Assembly (NCBI GenBank): GCA_030562195.1
Contig: CM060200.1
Location: 19,745,306 to 19,809,305 of the forward strand
Origin: Nipponacmea schrenckii
Taxonomy: Eukaryota; Mollusca; Gastropoda; Lottiidae
DNA: 64,000 bases
Direction: 5' to 3'
Shown piece after piece: positions 1 through 11,400 of this stretch. The notes beneath the pieces were generated by a model. It was not told the origin of the DNA. It made no database searches and worked only from the letters and a program-made list of their open reading frames with translations. The stretch's first letter is position 1. The number at the start of each line of letters is the position of its first letter. The position numbers and the translations under genes are program-made.

Positions 1-3000
1 TTTGGGTGAGAGGAGTAGTGCTGTAAATGCCATATTCCCACTCAAGAAATTTCAAGAAAAAAAATTATTTTGTATTTCTTTATCGATATCATCATCACAG
101 GATGGATAACGGTTAATGTAATTAGTAAATTTAGTCCTAGATTTCCATATTGTTTTGGGATGTCACCTTTAAAATTGTAATGCTTTTAAAAAACACACAG
201 GAAGTGGAAGATAAATGGAAACTTTGTCTACATGAGAGGAATTTCTATTAGTTAGGTAAGTGATAGGAGTCTCAAGTGTAATACGTCAGTTTACTTCGAT
301 TATCCAATCTTACACTTGATCGACAGGTCATATTGTGGCATCGTCAACTATTACTAATCTTGAAAAATTACTTTGAAATCCTGTCTGACAAAGCATCTCT
401 GAATTTCATTGAAAACAAAATCTATATTTGTAATCATCATCGTTTTCTAGTGCAGAAATGGATTGGATTTTGATATTTGAAATTCAAAGCTATTGATTCT
501 TAATCCTTGAGCTTGTCCAAGCGATTTCAAGAGAATTAGTTATTGACTTCTGATATATCATAAGCTAAGAATGAAAAAAAGATTACATTTTATGACTAGC
601 TCATGACTAGATGAGAATCGTTAATTGATTGGGTAATCGAATAAATGTACTTCTGAAGATGATCAAAAAATTTAAATGATTCAGCATGCTAAATGATACA
701 TTTCATAAACGAGGATCAACTTCAACTACTCCGATGGTTTGAACTATACCGAGATTGCACTTCTTATATCTCATCTGATTTGTTCTAATTTCAGATCAGT
801 ACAGAAGAAAAATACCCAGCAGATCCATACTCTATATCCAAATTTCTCAATCAAGTATTTGTTTGACCCTTGGTCTGTACATTTGGGAGAATCAAAGGCT
901 CCCTTCCTCGAAATCAAAATGACTTCTGACATTAAATGACAATTTACAATACCACAATAATTTCTCAAATTACAGATAACACCCAAATAGTAATAATTAA
1001 AATGAATGTAAATGTATGGTTAAAAATTTCTTAATCATTACTGATACAAACACCCTAGAGGATAGTTAGAGAAAATCTGTGAAAATTGGAATTATTTCTA
1101 ACTAGCCTGATTTCCTCTTCATGTATTCCTTACAGGCTTTCTTCTCCGTGTTTAATTGTAGTTGTCGGTAAACAACACCGTCAGATATAGAGTTAATAAT
1201 TCACAGATACAACATCATAATACAGCACTTCCAATGATTATTTCTCCCATCGATTGAAGATAACAGATAAGAGTAAAGAAGCTTAAATTACTTTTTGAAT
1301 TTCATCATCAAAAACGGGTTTTAATTTGACCGGATTTCATTTTTTACCTGCAAGTGAAATAATATAAAACCGCTTTAAATAGCAAATCATTCTATCTTTT
1401 TGTGTTTACATTATTCGTTTGGAATTGGCGACATTTATTATAATATTTTAAACGTATTACGGGATATATTTCCTTTTAAATATGAAAATGAAGAGCTTCA
1501 AAAACTTGTTTCGCAACAGAATCCTATTCTGGTTGAAAATACCTTAAAAGCGTTTAAAGAATTCATTACATGTATTAACTTTTAAAAATTTTAAATTTTG
1601 ATTCAGAAGCTTTCAGGGTGGCGATTTCTTCTTGATAAGGGGTATTCTGGTTTTTTTCGTAGTTGGAATATGTTTAGTTATATTTTAGAAAATGTGTCCC
1701 TTAAAACAGAAGAAAAGATTTAGCCGTTTACTTTAAAACATCAAACCTATTTAATGTTAAAATTTGTTGAAATAAAAACCAAATTGTAGAAATGTGTTTC
1801 CTATAGGCCTACATATATTCTGAAGTATTGTACTAATAGTATCGAACCATTTTAACTCTAAATTGAAATGAGGACAAAATGCTTAATAAATTAAATTGTC
1901 AAATTTTTGGAACACATTAAGTTTGATCCATTTGATATAATATGGATTTATATAACACTTTTTTTATAAATATTTTCAGGTATGATTTACGACTTTTTTA
2001 CTAATGAAAATTTTGCATGTTGCCACTTTAAGCCAAAATGGTTTCAGACAAGTTTTAGTGCATCCTTTCTCAACATTAAACTATAAGTGATAACCGATCG
2101 AATGGTAATGATATTTATGATTTATTGATACTATAAAAATTATATATATTACAAAACAACAGAGTTCCAGACACATTAAACTCAACTTTATTAATTTAAA
2201 AGGACATTAACTTTCTTTATCGATGTGGTTAAACAAAAGCTCAGTGTATATGTTTTGGACTAAAATTGAATAATGCAGTAAATGTTGTGTGAAAGTGAAT
2301 CCTCTTCTTTAAAACAAAGACACTTTGATTTCAAGAAACGTAGGTCATCTTTTATTGTGTAAGACAGGGACGGTCCATAGGTCCACGTTCAATGTGTTTG
2401 CATACAAAATTCATCAGTTTATTCCAGAAACAGATTTTATGACGAATACAGGTGCCAACAGTTGAAGAAACGCCCTTCAATCTTATTTGCTTGGAAATTG
2501 ATAAACGCAAAAGAAGCTTATTTGTTTCAGTTACTATCGTATAAAATGGACAAATGATAACCCAATTTCAGCTGAAGACTTCATAACATCCCCAAAGTCA
2601 ACTGATAAGACATGTATAATATTGATTTTCGACCGGATCAACTTCGGGTGATAGAAATATTAGCTAGGGCTTTAAAAGGTTAATAAACCTTCAAACAACC
2701 AGATATTGAAAGGTTTTTGGATAGTTATTCTAATGGTGTCAGTAGAGAGTAGAATGAACGTTGATTACATTATACCTTTTAGGAGCACACTTTAACAATA
2801 GAAACTAAACGAAGTATCGAATCATGGTGTGAGTTACATTCAGTAACATTGCGCATCGTTAAATTCCTTTAGAACAGTGTCAGTAGAATTCGTACTTATG
2901 GTAATTATATTTTCTTTAACTTTTATATTATTATTTAAATTTTAACATTAGGTTCTGGACTAGGAACGAAAGCAGCCAAGATCAGACTTGACTTAATTTC

Positions 3001-5776
3001 AACTATAATCTTTAGAATTGTGGCCAACGAGATATATTTAAGAGCGAATAAGGAACTTAAATCGATAATTGTTAAACCATTAAGTTAACAGCTACTGTTG
3101 ACAATTTCTCATGTTCTCGTGGCCATGTATCAGGAACATCGACAAATGAATACATTGGTTTCAGACAGTGTTTAAAAGAATAAATTGTTATCTCTTAATG
3201 TGCAGTGATACTTCTAAATGTCTCACAAGGATAACATAGTTCCTATTCATTAATATAATGGATTAAAACAAACATAACTGAGACGCTGGTTTAGATTTAG
3301 AGACACGTAAAGCTCTTTAAAGTCACCTACAATCAAGTCAAATTATTTTATTACAAGAATTTGTACTACTATTGCTTTTATTGTATTCCTGGCCACAGAA
3401 TAGTTCCTAGGTTTAGAAATTCCTATGGAATATTCTAATAAACAGTAAAACAGTTATCGATCATTAGATACTTTAAAATGCCATTATTTTACATAATAAT
3501 GGAGCCATGTGCCAACATCAATTACTCTTTACCATCAAGTCTAAATGTGTTTATCAATTAAATCAGATTCAGTTTTTTAATTTTTACAGCAAGTGCCTCA
3601 TTTCGTTAGTAATTCGGTTCTGTTTTTACATCTGTTTGAGAGGTCTTTTCTTTTAACAACCTCTGGAAACATTTTCTGACCTATCTACTGCACAAAAATA
3701 ATATGTGATTTTCCAAAACCTTAACTTGAACCCTTACTGGCATTGGGCAATCCATGGTAATTCATTTTCATGTCAATCCAATTTGGATTTTTAGAAAAGT
3801 AGTAACTTGTGAGAAGATACAAAACCAAAGATTACAAGATTCTGAGGGCGAATTTCATTCGATGAAAGGTTATGACCTTAACAAACGTCAAACAGTGATT
3901 TGGATTGATTGGTTCTTAGGTCCCTTAAGTTACAAGCTATATTCATTAAAACATTTCTGTATATATAGAAGATATAGCCTGCAAGTGAATATTAGTGATT
4001 TAAATCACCTTAACAAACATGTTAGGAAGTCTTGTCATTGATACTAATTAATAACTCATTAAGGAAAATGCAGGCTTTAACCGATAAACAAATTGCTTTA
4101 TTGAGTGAAAAGAAACACAGAAAAACCATACAAGACAGTTAAGAAACAAACTGTTGGAATCAATTAGACTCGAGGGACGGATAAAACCTGCAAAGGAATA
4201 TCGTTACATTTGTATTCAAAAGTCTTTAATCTGATACTTTTTGGGAAATATGAAGCGGAAGAATATGTGTGAAAGTAATGGTTGTCTTTAAATAATACAG
4301 ACGTTGATATCAGGCATTGATCGATACTTCGATTATTTTAATATTATGGTAAAAATTGACAAATGAAAGTCTTCAATACAATGTGTGGGAGATTTATAGC
4401 AGAAGAGTTTTACGATCTACATTGTAAAGCGATCGTATTGATACCTTGTCCGACGTATAAAGGGAGGTAACACAAACATATGAGGCTTGTGACTTGTCAG
4501 ATGTTAATGACAGGTTTTAATATCTAAGTGGTCTGATGATTGTACTATGTACATCTTCGAGTACTAGTACAATAACGTGTGTATGTAATATTTAAAGAAA
4601 ATAAATAACATTGCAATTTTAGGATAATTGCAATTGTGAGCAATAAACATCGAATAACAAATAACAAAAATCCAGTTTGGGATTTGAAATGAACGGGATA
4701 ATTTATATTTGATGATCTTTATATTCGAAGTCAGTGCCAAGAAGTAGGATCTGTAGATTATCTGTACTTTAATATTTATATGCCATGGATTTACCAAAAA
4801 TTAGCCTGTGAATCGGTTACGTTTCTAGTAAGCATAAACATCGTGACGTTTACTGATTCGTAGTTATCTACTCTATATCAAGTTGAACCAATACAATCCA
4901 AGTCAGTACATTGCCCTAATTCATATCTTTAGCTTTCGTTGTAGATTTATTTATTTGGGTACTGGTCGAATAGTGTATACTGGTGGTTTGTTTCTCAGCG
5001 GAAGTATATTCGGATTAAGGTTGTTCTGGCCTTGTATGTGGTGACGTAAGAGGATGTTGAAAACCTTTGAGACATAGGGCCTGTCTTGTGTGTGTATTGA
5101 CGTACCTGAGTTTTTTGGTTGATACAATAGTCACCTTTTATACTATGTTTTATTTTATTTATTATTTTAGAATTATATTTAGATATCTAAAGAAAGACTT
5201 TCAAATAAATTATTTAAACGTCAAACACATTTTGAAAATAGGAATTGGAAATAGTAAGATTAGAAATATATTTGTATCTATAGGGTTCATTCTTGCGTGA
5301 TAATAATTTTTTTTGGTCAAAATCCGAACAGTTAAGTAATTGGGGATTGCGAGCTAACGATTAAAGCAGTTTCGAAGAACAAGGGGAATAAGTCACCAAC
5401 ATTTCATCCGACTTATATTTTGTTCCTCGTTTTCTATTAATTCCTGGTTGGAGGAGCTGGGATTTCAAAAAACATCCCTTTGTCTATCAACAATAATAAA
5501 CAATAAGAAAAATGCTTTTATGCCATAATATATGCAGACTTTACAAACTTCAATCTTGAAAAAATTTCATATAACTTTTCAGTTTAACCGATTAGCTTTT
5601 TCAGTTTAACCGATTAGCTTGGATGGATGACGCTAAAAACGACTCGGTAGCTTTAGGATGTACAACTTAAACTGCATCGGATTTATCGCGATTTGGCATT
5701 TTAAAATGTCATCCTCGGCGGCTTTTACGATGTAGTACATGTATTGCTCATGGATAATAAATTGAAATATATTTAC
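1..5776. other. Non-coding stretch, no gene supported
   Basis: AT-rich DNA with only short, unrelated open frames. I looked on both strands for the signatures of the Ig exons found further right (the WTC, DHYFTC and TTRWYR coding motifs) and saw none. It could be distal intron or intergenic DNA of the family member whose signal-peptide exon lies at 5777-5834. A strongly diverged pearl-like monomer may lie near 5276-5420. Confidence 0.5.
5132..5275. repeat. Diverged direct repeat, copy 1
   Basis: About 145 bp (starting caccttttatactatgtttt) recurs at 5939-6085 with many substitutions but the same order of blocks, including a shared aattggaaatagtaag near the end. The two copies flank the orphan signal-peptide exon, so they may mark an old local duplication. 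Confidence 0.6.
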
Positions 5777-5834
5777 CAAATGATGATTCTATAAAAAGCA
5801 GACATGTTATCCAGATGATCTTTGAAAGATCCAT
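5777..5834 (-). pseudogene. Orphan signal-peptide exon of the Ig-domain family
   Basis: On the minus strand an ATG opens a 58-nt frame reading MDLSKIIWITCLLFIESSF, followed by a phase-1 splice donor (GTAAATAT). The signal-peptide exons of gene 1 (17800-17857) and gene 2 (25399-25456) have the same length, the same phase and a similar sequence (ME/MD, IxWIT, LLF/LFF, SSFG). The 5'UTR splice acceptor of the other genes is not clearly kept. No Ig exon follows within the 5.7 kb still visible on its 3' side. It is either the first coding exon of a third gene continuing off the left edge with a long intron, or a stranded duplicate. Confidence 0.6.
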
Positions 5835-5938
5835 TATCTACAAGCAGGAGAAGAACTTACCAGGTATATTCATACACGCCCACTTGCAGCTTTCCTTTAA
5901 ATCTGACATAAAGCAACAATCTCCAATATGAATATTTC

Positions 5939-6085
5939 ACCTTTTATACAATGTTTTATTTTATTTTTTTTTTAGCATTATAGTTTCATGAGGTATCTAC
6001 AGAAAGACGTTGAAATACATTTAGAAAACATTTAAAGTCAAACACATTTTGAATTTAAGAATTGGAAATAGTAAGCTAAGAAATC
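5939..6085. repeat. Diverged direct repeat, copy 2
   Basis: Second copy of the repeat at 5132-5275. Confidence 0.6.
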
Positions 6086-7907
6086 CAGAAGGAATCATTC
6101 GTTTAACCTTGGTCTCAAAATCATTACGTTCTAAGCTTATCTAATCGGTAATAGTGTTCATTGCTCGCCGGAAAAAATCTTAGCTTTCAAATTCAGTTAA
6201 AAGGACGACTCATTTTTTCAGCAAGTAATTTTTGCGATAAGAGAAAAAGAAAGTGGAAATTCTAGTTTGGGGTATTTGTGAACGCATTTTGAAATTTTTC
6301 TGCACTTCTAGTTCTTCTGAAAATTTATAATTTTATGACCAATTTAATAGCCATAAACGTTTCATGGGAAAACGGGATCATTAACATATTATTCATTCAT
6401 GATTAACAAAATAACAAAAAAGAGAAAAATGTATATATTTTATTTGAAAAATGGATAAATGTAAATATAAGCAGTAAATTTTGTGAATGTAGATGTTTAT
6501 TATCGTTATTAGGCGCTTTTATCAGGAATCAAGGTTTAACTCACCCATTTACGGAACTCAGGTTTATTTTCCCATACAGATAACAAGATCACATTCATTT
6601 CAAAATAAATATTAAAAACACAGTTAATGTATTATTCTAGACAAAAATGTTACACACAAATACCACTTTGTAGATTTTAACCTGCACAAGTTTCAAAAAT
6701 AAACTTTCACAATCACAAAGGAGCAATAGGAATTAAGAAGTTTAATCATATTATCGTTTTATCACCACAGTGTCATCTAATTGCGAAATATTGGAACATG
6801 AAAACTTGCTGTGACCACAAAGTTTACCCGTATTTATTTTAAAAGTAAGTACAATCGCGATATTCCGATAACCTTATTTCTCTAATTAGGTCATATGCTT
6901 AAAATGTCAATTCATGGAATGGGAACAAAGGAGAGTTTCACTGTTGATTCAGATTATATTTCTAGATAACGTTTAACGGTTTTTTTGGCTAAATTGTATG
7001 AACATAGCGTTTGCCATCTTAATACGCCCATATTTATAATGGCAGCCAATTTGTCTGGGACGTTAACAAGAGTTATCAGTAAATGACAGATTTTTCTGAT
7101 TTTCAATAGGGTTCATCCTTGTGTTTTTACGAATACGCACATCAAGTTCAATGAAAACCACCAAGAAACCAAACTCTCTGTCATTTCCACAATAAGTTTA
7201 ACGCTTTTAAAAAATATACAATAAAAAAAATATTTTAAGAATATTTTTAGGTACAAATATGTGTGCCCCTTCAAAGTTATCGATTTTGTTTTGTCTAAAT
7301 TTTAAACAAGACAATTTGCTGTAACAAACAGTATAATTTACATTTAAGGCATTAGATATATTATCAAAACTGGTTGTACCGTTTCTCCAATTTGTGACAC
7401 CATAATGACGTATGTATATGTAGTCTTCGTTACTATCAGAACAAAACCCTTCAAAAACAAACAAATAGTCACACACACCATGGATACTGCACATGGCAGC
7501 TTTCTATATATCGAAGCCTGTAGTATCAAAACATGGTGTCAACATCATATTGTCAGGAATTAGATGGCTTTAGCAAACACACCTCTAAAGCGCAAAACAG
7601 TTTCTACACACTCAGCCAAGTTGTGTCATACGAATCAATATTAAAGTTCCTAGAGGATTCAGCATTCTTTCTCAAGATCACATATTTTCATTTTATATAT
7701 TTGCATTGTTTCACAACTTCACAGATAATGGTTTCTAGCTAGAAGTTATCACTTTTGTAACAATGAACGATACAATCGTATTAAAATGTTTGAACAAATG
7801 GACGAACTATTTTCTGTAGCAAATTTACTTTCTGGCGAAATAATATGCACAAGATACATTGTCTTTCTAGTAAATAGAGAGACTGACATTGATTTTGGGT
7901 ATGTATT
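6086..7907. other. 3' flank of Ig gene 1
   Basis: No coding exon seen. Around 7100-7200 there is one solitary, diverged pearl-like monomer (contains aatagggttcatccttgtg). The part from about 7540 to 7907 resembles the 3' flank of gene 2 near 20640-21100 (shared tcacagataatg and agcaaacacacctc blocks). It is therefore probably the 3'UTR of gene 1. Confidence 0.5.
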
Positions 7908-8482
7908 CTATACCAAATTGCACAATAAAATCGCTAAAATCACAAAAGTGATTAGACTACAGAATTGTTTGCAACCACCATTATTATCTTTAGTAACGAC
8001 AGGTCTCATATTTGCATCTTTTGTTGTTGATTCTATCATTCGTTTACTTGTCGAGTAAGGTGCGTTGGTGATGTTATATTTTTCGGTGGTAGTATAATTG
8101 AGTTTAAAATCAGGTTGTTCCGTTTTTGAAGACCAAGAAGGAATGATACTTGTCTCGTTTGGGGTGGATTTTGTAGTAGTTGGCATTATTATAGTCACAT
8201 GGTAAACAACTTTAATGACAGTATCATTCTGACCAACATGTACTGTGTATTGTCCAGCATCGTTAAAATTAACATTGGTAAAAAACAAAATCTCTTTCCT
8301 AGATCCGATAGGTATATCTATGATATTATTTATTCTATTTAATTCCATATCACCTTCTGGAAAATTTCTATACCATCTGGTCGTCACTGGATAGCCAGAA
8401 TAGTATAATTCTAAATCACGGCTTTTACCCACTTCAATTGTAACATTGGTTGTTATCATATGGTACAATATTTCTACTGGAC
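7908..8482 (-). CDS. Gene 1 exon: Ig c3, stalk and GPI tail (last exon)
   Basis: Acceptor TTTTAG before GTCCAGTAG; the frame runs to a TAG at 7908. It encodes a Cys-less Ig domain (TTRWYRN, NDAGQYTVHV), a Thr-rich stalk with NxS/T glycosylation sites, then NNGG and a hydrophobic C-terminus (SLITFVILAILLCNLV) with no basic tail, as in GPI-anchor signals. It is almost a copy of the last exon of gene 2. Confidence 0.85.
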
Positions 8483-11400
8483 CTAAAATGAAGAGAATGA
8501 GAGTTAACGCTATACGTTTTTCCTGACTAGATAAATGAATGGATTTCCTATGTTTCATGAAGGATATTTTCCCAAATAGTGTTGTTAAACTACTCATTTC
8601 CAGTCTCCACCTGTGGAAACATATAGCTTGCAAAAATTGTGTATATTATTCTTAATGAATGCACACTCTAATTCCTGGGGAAGTGGGACAAAGTTGTAGT
8701 GAACTTACATTTGACATTTACTTCCACATATTTATTACTTCGGTAACCATATCCACTTGTGGCATAACATGTGAAATAGTGATCTCTACATTCTAATGTT
8801 GGTGTTGCTGTGATAACCATGTAGTAAGTGCTTTGGGTAACAGTTGTCGTAAGATTACTGGCATCACTATTTCTGGTAATAGATGTTGACAAGGTGTCTG
8901 GCAAGGGTATTGCAGAACCTACTGCCTCAACTGCGACTTCACAAGTTAAATGTGCAGTTTGTCCAACATTTCCCACGTAAGACTGAGTGTTAAATTTACG
9001 AACGATAGCTCTATCTGTGGAGATACAAATTAAAAAATATCAATTTATAGCAAAACAACAAATTACCAACCTTATTTGTTAATATATGATACTGCAAAAA
9101 CGGACACTTAAATAGGCATTTCTCCATACTCAGCCATATGAATTTTCTGTTTTATACCGTTTTGAGGAGAGCAATACGTTCTTGACTCAATATTGAAGAT
9201 CAATTCATCATTCTCGAAAAATTTACTTGAGAGAAATTTGAAACCGTAGAAAAACCTTTTTGTTTGTTTTTTGAAACATCATATTTCATAGCTGTATAAC
9301 AATGGAATTTCCGTGCTCCAATCATCAGATTTCCCTGTTTAACGATACTCGCCAATATTTTTATTGCCATGGAACACAAACTCTTTGGACGTGAACTCGA
9401 GAGCATAAATCATTTGGTTGAGGAATGGCTCGGTAGACAATCCTGACTGCTATCCGTGAACAAATAATACACATATCGCATTTCTCAATTAATACTTACA
9501 TCCAGCTTCAACGTAAACTGTTGCTTTATTGTAACCATTTGAACATGTCCATTGGCTGACAAAATTGCTTTCTTTAAAAACAAGTTTAAGTACCATCGTC
9601 GATGTTCTCCAGTCAAAATAATTTGCGTGTTGAATATCATCAACACTTTTATCCACATTATCCGTGGGAACAAGACAAGGGGTTTTAAAGGAATTATCCT
9701 TTAAGCAAGTTAAAAATAATTTATCATCTCGATAAAACTTAACGTTGAACGATTGGTTGATTTTGCCACATTTCAGATAACATTTTTCACCATATACACA
9801 GTTTTCAGGTGGACTGGTAAATGAAATATCATCTGAAATCAAACAGAAGTATACCGAATGTTCAGCGCCTAGACAGTATATAATCCCATGCTAACTGGTC
9901 GCTAACAAAAAAATGTTGAGGACGCCGTAAAGTACACCCTTAACAGGTATTTAAGTAATACCGTGTAATTTGCTAAGTTATATTTTAATAGAATTGTTCT
10001 CAACCGTCTTAACATTTGTTCAAAAACGGCTGCCTTTTTTAAAAAACAAATTGAAATTTAAGGCCTGTTTTGTATCTATAGTTACACAAATAAAATTGAA
10101 AATTGTAAAATCAGAAACGGAAAGCATTCTAAAGAAGATAGCTTGCCGGAAGGTAATATACGACCTCTGGCAGCATTGATTTTGAATAAAAACTTTTCAG
10201 TACAGTAAAAATTAGCAGAATGAAATATTCAACCCTCCGCCATATACTTATTTTCTAGGGTGTCTAGTTTCACTAAAATCTGTCAAGAATTGTACCTGAT
10301 ATAAATAACAACTCATTAAATATTCTTCGGTATTTCATGATTTGCCATAGGGTTCACCCTTAATAATATTTTGATATGTCTAATTTTTAATAGGGCTCAT
10401 CCTTGGGTGATATTAAACAATTTCAGCGAGTTTTGTCAAAAATGGATGTTTTGAGTGTTTACAAGCCGAAAGTTGAAAGCATTTTCAAAAACAAGGGCAA
10501 TAACTGACACTCAATATTTTTTATTTATCTGATTTTCAATAGGGTTCATCCATGGGAGAAAACAAATACTCAAGCCATGTTTCATCAAAATCCATTAAAA
10601 GTTGTTCTTTCTAGAGTGTGTACAAGCTAAAATTGAACACATTTCAAGAACAAGGGCAATAACTGACACTAAATATATTTCGATTTATTTGATTTATAAT
10701 AGGGTTCATCCTTGGGTAAAAGCAAATACCCAAGCCAAGTTTAATCACAATCCATTAAGAATTGTTCTTTCTATAGTGTTTACAAGCTAAAATTGAACGC
10801 GTTTTCAAGAACAAGAGCAGTAACTCATACTAAATATTTTTCGATTTCGCTGATTTTCGGTAGGGTTCATCCTTGAGTTAAAATACACTCTCACACCAAG
10901 TTTCATCAAAATCGCTCAAGAATTGTGCCATGTAGAGTGTTTACAAGACAAAAATCGAACACGTTTAAAAGAACAAGGGTAATAATATAATAGTGAAGTT
11001 TATGTGTGACATGTCAAATGATATGGTCAATGACAGCGACACGCTTTATGTTTCATTATCACCGAAAACAGCAGGTCTCTGACCAATGGCCATATTGTAA
11101 CCTTTCATGCTTATGTCACTATTATAAGATCTAATTAATGATTACACTCAACTTGGTAGTATATATACCAGGAAGAAATTGTCATCTTCATGTATTATTT
11201 CAAATTCATATTACAGGTATGTAACTTTTAAGGTATTTTTCATTATATTTGTGTTGTATTTGAGTTAACTTTATTTGCTTTAATCTATTATATTTATAAT
11301 CATTTTATGTTATACATATACACCTTTTTAATTATTACTTTACTTTAACATACTTTGCTACACTTCAAAGTGATTCTACAGTGTAATCTAAGTGTGGGCA

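Noticed and set aside
739..5300. Short ORFs of 60-95 codons in the first 5.3 kb
   Set aside because: No motifs, no splice context, overlapping frames on both strands; chance frames in AT-rich DNA.
7533..8058. Plus-strand ORFs over the end of Ig gene 1
   Set aside because: Antisense shadows of the minus-strand last exon and 3'UTR.
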